A DNA stretch of 64,000 nt from the NCBI RefSeq assembly GCF_014284365.1, contig NZ_JACOGG010000010.1:62001-126000 (forward strand), read 5' to 3'. The translations under genes were made by a program, and so were the position numbers. Under the pieces are notes generated by a model. That model saw only the letters and a program-made list of their open reading frames with translations. It was not told the DNA's origin and did no database searches. Below are positions 55,399 to 64,000 of this stretch, in pieces. The stretch's first letter is position 1. Each line of letters opens with the position of its first letter. The stretch comes from Cognatundibacterium rugosum (GTDB lineage Bacteria; Pseudomonadota; Gammaproteobacteria; Burkholderiales; Burkholderiaceae_D).

Positions 55399-57501
55399 AT
55401 GAAAAAAACTTATTGGGCCACATTGATCCCCGCTCTGTTCCCTGGCCTGATCCTCAGTGGCTGTGCCAACAATAATTCCAGCTCAGCCACCACTGAGGCC
55501 GAAACGATTCCTGAGGGAACCATCGTCAAAGTCTCGTTACTGGAAACCACCGATTTGCATCAAAACATCTTGAGCTACGATTACTATGGCTTGAAAGCTG
55601 ACACCAGTATCGGTTTGGAGCGTACCGCAGCCCTGATTCAGTCTGCACGCGCGGAAAACCCAAATACCGTATTACTCGATGATGGCGATGTCATTCAGGG
55701 TACGTTACTGGGTGACCAGCAAGCTGTCGCCTCCCCTGTCACCTGTGCAGGCACGCTGGCGATACACAAAGCGATGAATGCCTTGAAATTCGATGGTGCA
55801 GGTGTCGGTAACCATGAATTCAACTATGGCTTGAATTTTTTGAGCCAGATCACCAATAAAGACTTTGGCATTACCGGTGTCAATAAACCGAATAACTGCG
55901 GCTCGCCGGGCTTTCCTGTCGTGTTGTCCAACGTCGTCGGAGTCGCAAGTCAACAGCCTATCTTCAATCCCTACTCCATCATTTATAAACGTTTTGTCGG
56001 TACTAAACCCGATGGCAGCAGCACGGTAGTTCCGGTGAACGTCGGCATCATCGGCTTTGTACCGCCACAGATCATGGATTGGGATCAAAAAAATCTGGCT
56101 GGCAAAGTGATGGTCAATGGCGTGGTCGAATCCGCACAAAAATACGTACCTGAAATGCGCTCCAAAGGTGCAGATCTCGTTGTCGCTTTGTCGCATGGCG
56201 GTCTGGATGCATCGCCATACAGCCCGAAAATGGAAAACGGCAGCTATCACCTGACAACTACCGGTATCGATGCGCTGATGCTGGGCCATTCCCATTTGAT
56301 TTTCCCGGTTGCCAAAGAAAAAAACGGTCCAAAACTTGATGCTTCACTGGCAGCATTACCGGCGGATAAAGTCGATACAGTCAAGGGCCTGGTCAATGGC
56401 GTGCCAGCGGTCATGGCGCAAAGCTGGGGGCGCCGCCTGGGCATTATTCAGCTCACACTCAAATACCAGTCTGGCAAATGGGTAGTGCAAAAAGATTTGA
56501 CCAATGTCGAGGCACGTGGCTTTAAATACAAAGATGGCGTAACCATTGTTGATGCCGACGCGTCGATCGCTCCGCTGGTTGATACTGAACACAAAGCTAC
56601 ACTGGCTTATGCCGCACAATCCCTGGGTACCAGCACCGACTTTGGTATGTCCGCCTTTTTCTCACTGGTCGGTGATGTCAGCGCGATCCAAATCGTAAAT
56701 CAGGCACAAATCGATTACGTCAAAAACTTTATTGCCAATTCAACAGACCCTGTCATAGCCAGCTACAAAACGATTCCTGTTATTTCATGCAGCGCGCCGT
56801 TTAAGGCTGGCCGCAACGGTGCTACCGATTTCACTGATGTCGCACCAACTGCAACGCCGGCAAATCCTGTGACCTTGCAAGTCAGAAACCCGGGCGATCT
56901 CTACCTGTATGGCAATAACAATGTGCAGGCAGTTAAAATCAAGGGCAGTGATTTGAAAAACTGGCTGGAAACAGCAGCCAAACAATTTGGACAAATCAAT
57001 CCGGCATTGAAGACGGAACAAGATCTGGTGCCAGATTACTCGGCAATTTATAACTACGATGTGTTCTATGCTGACAATAACGCTTTGCTTTATCAGATCG
57101 ATGTGACCAAGCCTGTCGGCAGCCGCATCGTCAATCTGCAATATGCGGGTAAGACAGTGGCAGACAGTGATGACTTCATCGTCGCGACTAACGATTATCG
57201 CGCCAGTGGCGGTGGCAGTGTACCGGGCATCGATGGCAGCAAAACCATCATCAAATCCCCGGATGCTAATCAGGCTGTGGTCAGTGATTTCGTTAAAAAG
57301 CAAGGCACTGTGACATTTGCCAAAAATGGCTCAGGCCGTAGCTGGAGTTTTGTCAAAGTCAGCACACAAGGCCCAGTCATTCTGCGCTCAGCACCTGGCA
57401 AATTGTCTGTTGCCACTAACCTGGGTCTGCCGCAAGTGGTGAGCGAAGGTAGTCTGGATGCATCCGGCTACGCGAAGTATGCAATCGACTTGTCGAAGTA
57501 A
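55399..57501 (+). CDS. UshA-like metallophosphatase/5'-nucleotidase lipoprotein
   Basis: A 700-aa secreted nucleotidase. Start at the ATG at 55399, preceded by CGGAG; the frame is open to 55300. Lipoprotein signal ends LILSGC (Cys22). The N-terminal metallophosphatase domain shows TDLHQN, DDGD, GNHEFNYG, SHGG and GHSH; the C-terminal 5'-nucleotidase domain (about residues 400-640) contains LYLYGNNN and NDYRASGGG. Likely scavenges nucleotides in the periplasm. The paired GCAA-type boxes upstream suggest purine-linked repression (inference). Confidence 0.92.
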   Translation: MKKTYWATLIPALFPGLILSGCANNNSSSATTEAETIPEGTIVKVSLLETTDLHQNILSYDYYGLKADTSIGLERTAALIQSARAENPNTVLLDDGDVIQGTLLGDQQAVASPVTCAGTLAIHKAMNALKFDGAGVGNHEFNYGLNFLSQITNKDFGITGVNKPNNCGSPGFPVVLSNVVGVASQQPIFNPYSIIYKRFVGTKPDGSSTVVPVNVGIIGFVPPQIMDWDQKNLAGKVMVNGVVESAQKYVPEMRSKGADLVVALSHGGLDASPYSPKMENGSYHLTTTGIDALMLGHSHLIFPVAKEKNGPKLDASLAALPADKVDTVKGLVNGVPAVMAQSWGRRLGIIQLTLKYQSGKWVVQKDLTNVEARGFKYKDGVTIVDADASIAPLVDTEHKATLAYAAQSLGTSTDFGMSAFFSLVGDVSAIQIVNQAQIDYVKNFIANSTDPVIASYKTIPVISCSAPFKAGRNGATDFTDVAPTATPANPVTLQVRNPGDLYLYGNNNVQAVKIKGSDLKNWLETAAKQFGQINPALKTEQDLVPDYSAIYNYDVFYADNNALLYQIDVTKPVGSRIVNLQYAGKTVADSDDFIVATNDYRASGGGSVPGIDGSKTIIKSPDANQAVVSDFVKKQGTVTFAKNGSGRSWSFVKVSTQGPVILRSAPGKLSVATNLGLPQVVSEGSLDASGYAKYAIDLSK

Positions 57502-57560
57502 TGCTCAGAAAAAACTGTGCAAATTACCTTGCACAGACCTAAGCAAAACCTGAGTCAACC

Positions 57561-57625
57561 GCCGGCGCATCTGTACAACTGCGCACTCCGCAAACACGGG
57601 GTACGCGCTACGCAGATCCGCCGGC
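57561..57625 (+). repeat. Imperfect inverted repeat between nucleotidase and Sel1 genes
   Basis: GCCGGCGCATCTG (57561-57573) and CAGATCCGCCGGC (57613-57625) match at 12 of 13 positions, with an inner GCGC/GCGC and CCGC/GGGG fold. A shorter stem, CTGTGCAA/TTGCACAG (57515-57536), lies just after the nucleotidase stop. Neither is followed by a T-run; could be processing hairpins or a small repeat. Confidence 0.5.
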
Positions 57626-57646
57626 ACTATAGATGGATTTAGAACG

Positions 57647-58384
57647 ATGCGTAGATTCGCAATGACGATCATGACAGCCGGCGTATTGGCGGGCTTAGTT
57701 GCATGTTCTGTGAGTCAGAGCAATATGCCAGCCTCGGCAGAAATAGAAGCAGCTGGCATGCAAGCGCTACAAGGCAAACAGGCCGCAGCGTTTCGCTATT
57801 TAGAAAAATGGGCACAGGCAGGGGTCGTCAAAGCACAGCGTGAGCTAGCCTTAGCCCGCTCTGCTGATTCGGCCACATATGCGGAGGCGGCGAAGTGGCT
57901 TAAGACCGCAGCCCAGTCGGGGGACAATGAAGCCCAGTTTGCCTTAGCGGAGGCGTATTACAAGGCCCAGCTGGGATTAGAGAAGAATTATACAGAGGCA
58001 AAAATCTGGTATCAGGCTGCTGCAATACAAAACAATGCCAAAGCCGCTTTCATGCTAGCCCGTATGTCGAAATACGGCGAAGGCACGCGTGCCAGTGCAG
58101 ACGCTTCTGTGACCTGGCTATTGAAAGCCAGTGAACTGGGACATGCTCAAGCGATGTTTTTGCTATCGAATGCCTATGAAACAGGGGACGGCATTAAACA
58201 AGATAAAGCAAAAGCCCGCGACTGGCTGGAACAATCTGCGGAAGGAGAGTTTCCGCCCGCCATCCACGCGCTCGCTTTATTGTTAGAAACCGAAAATACC
58301 CAACATACTGACCGTCAACGCGCACGTCATTTGTTGAAGGAAGCGTCCGATGAACGTCTGCTGCGCTGGAATCGTTCCCAATAA
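57647..58384 (+). CDS. Sel1-repeat lipoprotein
   Basis: A 245-aa protein with a lipoprotein signal (GLVACS, Cys about residue 24) followed by Sel1-like/TPR-type repeats: AAKWLKTAAQSGDNEAQFALAEAY, the next unit with AKIWYQAAAIQNNAKAAFMLA, then VTWLLKASELGHAQAMFLLSNAY, and ARDWLEQSAEGEFPPAIHALAL, about four repeats of roughly 36 residues. Probably a periplasmic scaffold for protein partners; partner unknown. Confidence 0.88.
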   Translation: MRRFAMTIMTAGVLAGLVACSVSQSNMPASAEIEAAGMQALQGKQAAAFRYLEKWAQAGVVKAQRELALARSADSATYAEAAKWLKTAAQSGDNEAQFALAEAYYKAQLGLEKNYTEAKIWYQAAAIQNNAKAAFMLARMSKYGEGTRASADASVTWLLKASELGHAQAMFLLSNAYETGDGIKQDKAKARDWLEQSAEGEFPPAIHALALLLETENTQHTDRQRARHLLKEASDERLLRWNRSQ

Positions 58385-58565
58385 ATTACGTATTCCACAG
58401 TCATATCTTAGCGACGAACAATGCAAGAAACAGGCGAAGTCCCAAGCCTCCCCTTATACAAAGTTTCCGAACAAAAACAATTGCTTTACATTTTGTAAAT
58501 TCACATAAAAATAAAACAATTCTTCACAAATTCCCCGACAGCTCCCCCATTCAGCTACCGCAAAA

Positions 58566-58606
58566 ATGGCTATTCTTGCCATTCAACTTCTGGCAATGGT
58601 GCCAGA
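58566..58606 (+). promoter_or_regulatory. Two small hairpins in the glsB-like leader
   Basis: AATGGC/GCCATT (58566-58584) and TCTGGCA-ATGG-TGCCAGA (58589-58606) lie 19-59 bases before the ATG; the Shine-Dalgarno AAGGAG follows. They might act on mRNA stability or translation. The remaining bases 58385-58565 show only A/T-rich, promoter-like sequence. Confidence 0.4.
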
Positions 58607-58624
58607 GAATTTTAAGGAGCCGCT

Positions 58625-58882
58625 ATGCACTACATCTGGATGTTTATCGTTGGTATTTTTACCGGACTGCTTGCCCGTTTTCTGATGCCGGGTGCAGATC
58701 AGATGGGATTACTCATGACTGGCCTGGTTGGTATTGCAGGTTCATTCATTGGCGGAATGATCAGCGGCCTGTTCAGTAAACCAGCAGATGGCAGTCTGCT
58801 TCATCCTGCCGGTCTGATCATGTCCGTAATCGGTGCGATGATTTTACTATTTATCGTAAGACACTTTCACTTATTAGCGTAA
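58625..58882 (+). CDS. GlsB/YeaQ/YmgE family membrane protein
   Basis: An 85-aa protein with three hydrophobic helices and the glycine-rich pattern of transglycosylase-associated/YeaQ-YmgE proteins (GIFTGLLARFLMPG, GIAGSFIGGMISGLF, ASVIGAMILL-like end). Small stress-induced inner membrane protein, function unclear. Strong AAGGAG ribosome binding site seven bases before the ATG. Confidence 0.9.
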   Translation: MHYIWMFIVGIFTGLLARFLMPGADQMGLLMTGLVGIAGSFIGGMISGLFSKPADGSLLHPAGLIMSVIGAMILLFIVRHFHLLA

Positions 58883-58992
58883 AACACGGTGGCGCCGTTA
58901 TCAGACCTTTTAACAGCGCCACGCTGCTCATCTCTAAGCTAGCCGCGAGTGCTGGCTTAGATCCACAATGACCATCTTTCTTGCCTTACCGA

Positions 58993-60183
58993 CTATCCAC
59001 CGAACATCGCTGTTGCCGCCACAAAATTGATACCGCGTTCTGTCCAGGAATTATTGGAATTCGTCAACCCCTGCGTTGCCATGTCGTAGCTGTTTTTTAC
59101 AAATCCTTGTTTCACTTCCAGGGCATGGGACAGGCGCCCCATCTGTTCTACGTACCCCATCGCAGGACGGTTATCAACCGGAACCATCTCGCTCCCTGTC
59201 ACATTACCCATGGCATCGTAGGTGGCACGCTCCACCATTTGTGGCTGGGCATTGGCACTAGCAGCACCGGGCCGGTTCCCCTGTATCATCGCCGCATACC
59301 GGTTCTCTTCACGGTAACGCTCATCCGCCACCGCCTGGGCAATCACCTGGGCTTCCATTGCCGCCTTGTAGGCCAGGCCTTTGCTGTTGTTGCCAAGAAT
59401 AGCGCCACCTGCCTGGCTTAGCCGTTGCATGCATTCCTCGCTGTAGACGCTGGTGTCCCAGGCATTTAAGCTTTGTCCCGGACGGATAATTGGACTGCCG
59501 TATTCGTTGAGTCTGAGGTTGTTGTCCCGGATCATTAAGGCCATGCCGGCAAGCCATTGGTCGCCGTAGATGTTTTTGGCGATTTTTTCCAGATTATCGC
59601 CCTTGCTCACATTGTGCACGGTGACGCTGCGGGCTGGCCCCATGCCATGTTCCTGATCGTACTGATCACTGGCAACATCAGAGCCATTGCGGTCATTGAG
59701 TCCGCTTCCCACCTGTTCATCGGTAGCAATAGCCGTAGCCTGTACCGGACGGGTGATGCCCAATTTATTGAGGAATTCCTTGCTGCGGGCAGCGACGTCT
59801 TCGGCGAAGCTCAGGCGGCTGCCACTATTGCCGGTGGCTGTACTATGACCACTGTCAGCTTGCTGTGCCTGGGCTGCTTCCTGTGCACGGGCATTCTCTT
59901 CGTAGCGGTTCAGTCTTGCTGTTTCTGCGTCACTCTGGTTGCTGGCGTTAGTGGAGTTGGCCTGGGTCAGGCTGGTGCTTAGGGCGTTGCCAAAGCTGTC
60001 CACTGCGATCTGTACCACGTCAACTTTACCGCCTCGTACCGCTGCACTGGTGAGGCCGCCTGCCAGGTTGCTGAGGCTGCTGGCAATGAAGTTGCCGAGT
60101 CTGGGGTTGTTCTCAAAGGCTTTGAGGAAGGTACTGTCGCCACTGTGTTGCCAGCTGCCGACTTTGCCGTTGCTGCCTACACA
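58993..60183 (-). pseudogene. Truncated C-terminal remnant of a giant LysM-containing protein
   Basis: The frame is open from 60183 to the stop at 58993, but no proper start exists: upstream of the GTG at 60018 it continues through GSWQHSGDSTFLKAFENN and LAGGLTSAAVRGG, a sequence of the kind found far inside large Rhs/hemagglutinin-like surface proteins of Burkholderiales, and then meets TAA at 60184-60186. A LysM-like segment (VHNVSKGDNLEKIAKNIYG, then LRPGQSL-like end) lies near the middle. I read it as a 5'-deleted fragment. Translation from the GTG would give 341 aa. Confidence 0.6.
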
Positions 60184-60311
60184 TTATTTGTGTTGGAAGC
60201 CGGGTGAAATACATCAAACCTAAGTTCAGTACATATCACCCGGAAAGTTACTACGCCCCGAAGTTTCGCAAATGCCCTATCGAGCTTGAAGCCTTTATTG
60301 CGGAAACCCAA

Positions 60312-61862
60312 TCAGCATGCGGATGCCGCAACCTGAATCAACGCCTGCTTCAACTCATTCGCCCCTCCAGCTTGGGCAGTATTGTTACTGCGCCACGCGA
60401 TAATGCCATCAGGGCGAACCAATACAGCACCGTGTGGCGGGATACCAAATGTAGCTGCAAAAGTCTCAGGTTCCAGAAAGTGCACATCCTTACCGATGCA
60501 AACCAGCTTCAACTTCAATGCGTCAGCCGCCTCTCGCCAAGCGGATGTCTCTGCGAGCAAAACAAACTCAAGTCCAAACAGGTCCAGGCTAGAAATTCGC
60601 TCGCCAGCCGTATTTGTTAGCCAAACATGCGGAGCGCGCGTCCCTGGCTGTCCTGCCCATTCTAATGGCGATGCCGCGGCAGGAAGTTCTGGTCCCGCCC
60701 CGATGACTGCGGAAGATCGCACCAGTTGGCCCAGTTCCATTGCGTCATTTCTGAAGAGTGGATCGGCTTTGAAGTCGGAATTCACCCATTTGGCATAATC
60801 TGGCCGGGAAAAGGTCTGTTGATGGCGAAGCCAGCCAATCGGGCGTCGTTCAGCATCGTAGGTATCGAGTAGCGATGCGTCGGAAATACCATCCAGTACG
60901 CGTTGCAACTTCCACGCTAAATTCCATACATCATCAATGCCGGTGTTTGCACCAAAGCCACCGCGCGTTGGGGGAAGCTGATGCGCAGCGTCTCCAGCAA
61001 GAAATACGCGTCCTTTTTTGTACTGTGTGGCAATGCGACCCGCCATTTCCCAGCGTCCGGTAGTGATGATGTCAAATGCCATGTCGCGCCCCAAGGCTTG
61101 GCGAATCGCTGCACGCAATTCATCCTCGCTGCGCTCGTTATCGTCGACAAACATCAGCAGCCAGCGACTATCATTGTAGGTTGTCAGAAAGGCGCGGAAA
61201 TTTTCTTGTTCGATTTCAAACTGTTGGGCACCGCGAGCAAGGTATTGATCAGCCTCGGGACATGTAAAAAGCACGCTACGAACCGCTTGGACATGCCCTA
61301 CACCTTCACGAACAATACCCAAGCGCTCGCGAATAGCGCTGTCGGCACCGTCGGTAGCAATGAGGTAATCAGCAGAGATGGTGTATTCCTGCCCGTTATT
61401 CCGATCCCGTAACCGTGCAATGATTTCGCCCCCATGATCTTCGAAATCCAATAACTCTGTGCCAAGCCGAAGCTCTGCACCCAGCTCCAAAGCCGCGTTA
61501 CGCAGGATAGGCTCCAGTTTGTCTTGCGCAATGGCCGCACCTGTATTCGGCGATAGCCCCGAATTGTGTTTATCGGCTTCGCCGGGTGTCCAGGCATGTT
61601 CGCCTAGCCACTCGTCTGCAAGATTTGCTACCGTAACGCGACGCAGGCGGAATTCCGGAGGTGTCTGAGGAATGCGGTTGGCAATACCAACCATGCGATA
61701 GTGCTCCAGTGTGGTTTCTGTGTAACCCATGGCGCGCGGATGCGGAGAACTGCCAGTGTGTTTGTCCACAAGAATATGAGGTACGCCACGCCAAGCAAGA
61801 AAAAGAGAGGCAGAAAGGCCAACGAGGCTTCCGCCGACGATGAGAACAGGGGTATGTAACAT
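60312..61862 (-). CDS. FAD-dependent aromatic/polyketide-type monooxygenase
   Basis: Group A flavin monooxygenase, 516 aa. FAD-binding GGSLVG at 10-15, the DG motif in ATDGADS, and GDAAHQLPPTRGGFGANTGI as the second FAD motif, followed by a thioredoxin-like C-terminal domain as in PheA/MhpA and PgaE/RdmE relatives. Substrate unknown (phenolic or polycyclic). It stands alone in an accessory region, with a GTCAAT-GA-ATTGAC palindrome in its promoter. Confidence 0.88.
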   Translation of the reverse strand: MLHTPVLIVGGSLVGLSASLFLAWRGVPHILVDKHTGSSPHPRAMGYTETTLEHYRMVGIANRIPQTPPEFRLRRVTVANLADEWLGEHAWTPGEADKHNSGLSPNTGAAIAQDKLEPILRNAALELGAELRLGTELLDFEDHGGEIIARLRDRNNGQEYTISADYLIATDGADSAIRERLGIVREGVGHVQAVRSVLFTCPEADQYLARGAQQFEIEQENFRAFLTTYNDSRWLLMFVDDNERSEDELRAAIRQALGRDMAFDIITTGRWEMAGRIATQYKKGRVFLAGDAAHQLPPTRGGFGANTGIDDVWNLAWKLQRVLDGISDASLLDTYDAERRPIGWLRHQQTFSRPDYAKWVNSDFKADPLFRNDAMELGQLVRSSAVIGAGPELPAAASPLEWAGQPGTRAPHVWLTNTAGERISSLDLFGLEFVLLAETSAWREAADALKLKLVCIGKDVHFLEPETFAATFGIPPHGAVLVRPDGIIAWRSNNTAQAGGANELKQALIQVAASAC

Positions 61863-61882
61863 GATACGTCCTTTGTACTTAA

Positions 61883-61896
61883 GTCAATGAATTGAC
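61883..61896. promoter_or_regulatory. Palindromic operator-like site upstream of the monooxygenase
   Basis: GTCAAT-GA-ATTGAC, six-base perfect arms, 21 bases before the monooxygenase ATG. Position and symmetry suit a dimeric regulator; no adjacent regulator gene was recognised. Confidence 0.4.
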
Positions 61897-61962
61897 GATG
61901 AACAAATGTAGGACGTGTGCCAAGCACGGGGAGGGAATTGCCGAACAGCACAAGAGTGCCGC

Positions 61963-62241
61963 TCAGGTGTCGACAAAGGCTCCACGAGAGATCGGCGCAC
62001 GTCCGCTCTCGTCGTGGTCATTCAGCATAATCCTGAAAGCATTTTGATGTTCCTGATGGAACGTTGACCGGGGCTCACCACGCCGGTCCACCTTTTTCGA
62101 CTGAAGGAATTCTATCATAAGTCTAGAAATTTCAGCCTTACCAGACTCGCGCATTTCCAAACAACGAAAGACTCGGTTTTTCCAAAGAATGTTCCGAAGT
62201 CGCATGTTGGCGGCTTGAAATACAGAGATTTCATTCAGCAT
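61963..62241 (-). CDS. Hypothetical 92-aa protein
   Basis: Unrecognised. The ATG is preceded by TGAGG four bases upstream, a usable ribosome binding site. The product is charged and helical in its first two thirds (LRNILWKNRVFRCLEMRE, then AEISRLMIEFLQSKKV) with a polar C-terminus. No signal peptide or domain visible. It lies between the agmatine deiminase and monooxygenase genes on the same strand and could be a small protein or the remnant of a larger gene. Confidence 0.4.
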   Translation of the reverse strand: MLNEISVFQAANMRLRNILWKNRVFRCLEMRESGKAEISRLMIEFLQSKKVDRRGEPRSTFHQEHQNAFRIMLNDHDESGRAPISRGAFVDT

Positions 62242-62326
62242 TATCCTCAGTTTGTCATATTTTAACGAACGTCAGACTCTATTTTTCAGACCAAATCTTG
62301 AATCAACAAAGATGGTGATACAGGGC

Positions 62327-62357
62327 GCCGGCTGATGCGGCCCTCGCCACAGCCGGC
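62327..62357. repeat. Inverted repeat downstream of the agmatine deiminase gene
   Basis: GCCGGCTG (62327-62334) and CAGCCGGC (62350-62357), an eight-base-pair stem with a 15-base loop. No T-run on either strand. The rest of 62242-62454 shows no gene. Confidence 0.4.
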
Positions 62358-62454
62358 TATAGGCAACACCAACAAGACACCGCCCATGTGCATAAAATTT
62401 CTGAGCGATATTTCATCGATATTACCTGTTGCCTCTTACCCTGAGCCTATTTCT

Positions 62455-63528
62455 TTATTCACCAAAATTACATAATTGTAAGCGGTTACCTAACATTGGA
62501 TGCTGCTGGGTCGAACAATGAAGCGCGCCACCACCTATAGAAATAGCGGTTACAGGCAATAGCTCTATGGTCCGACCAGGAAAAGCTTTAGCAAAGATCG
62601 CGCGAGCTTCGTCATCTTCTTTTACGTCGAAAGCTGTAGAGATCACGGCACCATTAACCAAAATATAGTTAGCATAGGTATCGCAAAAGCGCTCGCAATC
62701 GTAGTTATACGGATTTTTCGGAACAGGCAAATCGAGTAATTCAAAATGACGGCCACGAGCGTCGGTTGCCAATTCGAGGGCACGCCGGTTCTCCTGCATG
62801 GTCCGATAAAACTCCCCCATGTCCGGACTTGCACCGTTAAACAGAATTTTTCCTGGGGCAATGAAGGAAGCGATCCCGTCGATGTGACCATTAGTCTCGA
62901 CCTCAGCAGGATTACCTGGAAGCCAGATGATCTTCGTCACACCAAGCATACGCTTCAATTCAACTTCTATTTCACTACGAGTCCATCCCGGATTGCGATT
63001 CGGGTTAAGTAGGCAACTCTCGGTGGTCAACAAGCTACCCTGGCCATCCACATAGAAAGAACCACCCTCCAGCACCATACTGGAGCGTTCAAAACGCGTC
63101 TGAGTGATCGTTGCAAGGTCTTCCGCCAACCTGGCGCAGCCATCGTAGGGCGAGTACTTTTCGCCCCAGGCGTTAAAACGAAACCCGGCCATCAGTTGGC
63201 TATTCGTAGTCTCATTCACCAGCACGATAGGGCCGCAGTCGCGCAGCCAGTTATCCTCCACCGCCAGAGGGAGCACTGTCACGCTCGGGCCGCACAGTTC
63301 CCTGGCTTCTGCCGCGAGCGGCGCATGGGCCGCGACGATACAACGTTGGTAACGCGCTATCGTGCGCGCCACCAAGGCAAACGCGGCACGTACCGCCTCG
63401 TAGTGCTCCCCCCATAACTCTTCACGATTTTTATGTACAGGCCATCCTAACCAGGTAGCAGCCATCGGCTCCCATTCCGCAGGCATTCTGTAGCCCTCGC
63501 GCAGACAATCAAAGTCACTTTGTAGCAT
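62455..63528 (-). CDS. aguA: Agmatine deiminase
   Basis: Guanidino-group modifying enzyme (PAD_porph family), 357 aa, hydrolysing agmatine to N-carbamoylputrescine and ammonia, first step of the agmatine-to-putrescine route. Signatures: MPAEWEPMAATWLGWP at the N-terminus, DNWLRDCGP near 92-100, NGHIDG near 214-219, and the catalytic Cys338 in GGGALHCSTQQHP. The partner N-carbamoylputrescine amidase (aguB) is not in the window. Length is typical. Confidence 0.93.
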   Translation of the reverse strand: MLQSDFDCLREGYRMPAEWEPMAATWLGWPVHKNREELWGEHYEAVRAAFALVARTIARYQRCIVAAHAPLAAEARELCGPSVTVLPLAVEDNWLRDCGPIVLVNETTNSQLMAGFRFNAWGEKYSPYDGCARLAEDLATITQTRFERSSMVLEGGSFYVDGQGSLLTTESCLLNPNRNPGWTRSEIEVELKRMLGVTKIIWLPGNPAEVETNGHIDGIASFIAPGKILFNGASPDMGEFYRTMQENRRALELATDARGRHFELLDLPVPKNPYNYDCERFCDTYANYILVNGAVISTAFDVKEDDEARAIFAKAFPGRTIELLPVTAISIGGGALHCSTQQHPMLGNRLQLCNFGE

Positions 63529-63832
63529 TTCATATTCCCCTATGAAGTTTCGTCAGAACACCATCCTAAGGTGAAATAAATTAATGGAAAAGCGACTATT
63601 TTTAACACCATTAATCAATATTTCTCATATCTAGCTCATTCTTGCATGCATAAATATCATTGATGTACCGTTCAAAACATCACATTGGAGGCACGTGTCA
63701 AGGCATCATCCACAGCGCATCTCTGGGATGTTCGGTATTCGCTACCGGACGAAGTATGGGATTTTGGCCAGGGCGCTACGGGTGCATCGCCCTCTACGTA
63801 TTCTGACTATGTTCAAGCCAGTGTTGCCGCAG

Positions 63833-63858
63833 CGCCATCTCACGATCGTGAGATGGCG
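63833..63858. repeat. 26-bp perfect palindrome
   Basis: Left half CGCCATCTCACGA is followed immediately by its exact reverse complement, with no spacer. It has no T-run on either strand, so it is not a normal terminator; it could be an operator, a resolution site or a scar of mobile DNA. Confidence 0.7.
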
Positions 63859-63919
63859 TAAAGAAGAAAATTTATTTCTAACTACGGCAAACTATGTTGC
63901 CGTTGAGCTTACAAGTAAA

Positions 63920-64000
63920 TTAGTTTGGCGAAACCAGCGACTGCGATGCCGTGATTAATTGCTTTAATCCACGTGCAGAACGCTCTTCATCCGGATCGAC
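63920..64000 (-). CDS. Possible 3' end of a minus-strand gene running off the window
   Basis: From the window edge an open minus frame reads the last 26 residues of a polar, helical C-terminus (DEERSARGLKQLI region) and stops at 63920. Too short to identify; it may be the true 3' end of a neighbouring gene or chance. Confidence 0.3.
   Translation of the reverse strand, partial: VDPDEERSARGLKQLITASQSLVSPN

Larger units (their letters stand above)
63529..64000. other. Degenerate terminal stretch with small ORFs
   Basis: About 470 bp with no recognisable complete gene. It holds an A/T-rich promoter-like part (63570-63660) and two overlapping plus-strand frames. One is GTG at 63695 to 63958 (87 aa), with GGAGG three bases upstream; the other is TTG at 63685 to 63861 (58 aa), which reads more like real protein. 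A 26-bp perfect palindrome and a partial minus-strand frame are listed separately. Probably remnants near a rearrangement boundary. Confidence 0.35.

Noticed and set aside
57515-57536. Terminator after the 5'-nucleotidase gene
   Set aside because: An eight-bp stem exists, but there is no T-tract, so it was not listed as a terminator.

Overview
The window reads as a chromosomal segment of a betaproteobacterium, most probably Burkholderiales and plausibly Oxalobacteraceae. This rests on gene order (carA-carB-greA, rlmE-ftsH-folP-glmM, alaA-hom, the arn cluster next to bcp and phoH), on family content and on moderate GC. No rRNA, phage module, CRISPR array or complete insertion sequence is visible. 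One tRNA, tRNA-Arg(TCT), lies at 41851-41927.

Layout. 190-2307: ygfZ, a DUF4936 gene and an NRDE gene, co-directional. 2343-6266 (minus): MFS transporter, hom, alaA. 6722-14381 (plus): a complete-looking lipid A L-Ara4N (polymyxin resistance) operon that starts with a Mth938-like gene coupled to arnT, then one small ArnE/F-type flippase, arnB, arnC, arnA split into separate formyltransferase and decarboxylase genes, and arnD. 14418-16747: bcp and a PIN-PhoH ATPase. 16861-21781: a MarR regulator with a tripartite NodT-EmrA-EmrB efflux pump. Two near-identical palindromes look like MarR operators, and two palindromic mobile-type repeats lie between and after the pump genes. 36019-22056 (minus): a long run of envelope genes, lolC, lolD, an EpsL-like outer-membrane protein, a polysaccharide deacetylase, an LplT-acyltransferase fusion, a giant thioester alpha-2-macroglobulin and pbpC. 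36075-38761: a RpfE-like gene and recJ. 38774-41759: an alpha/beta hydrolase and an M13 metallopeptidase. 42031-46934 (minus): glmM, folP, ftsH, rlmE, divergent from yhbY. 47553-52537 (minus): greA, carB, carA. 52776-58882: GlcG/HbpS-like protein, NlpC/P60 hydrolase with a structured leader, patatin lipoprotein, 5'-nucleotidase lipoprotein behind paired PurR/LacI-type boxes, a Sel1 lipoprotein and a GlsB/YeaQ protein. 58993-64000: the accessory end, with a decayed LysM giant-protein fragment, a flavin monooxygenase, an unrecognised small ORF, agmatine deiminase, and a degenerate stretch with a 26-bp perfect palindrome.

Functionally the window is dominated by the cell envelope: lipid A charge modification, drug efflux, lipoprotein export, phospholipid re-acylation, peptidoglycan synthesis and protease trapping. 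Around these sit core amino-acid, pyrimidine, folate and amino-sugar biosynthesis and RNA maintenance. The best candidates for something new are the non-coding structures: the leader before the NlpC/P60 gene, the 272-bp multi-stem element after emrB, the paired boxes before the 5'-nucleotidase, the terminator abutting folP, and the hairpin between carB and greA. I saw no clear new multi-gene defence or biosynthetic system.
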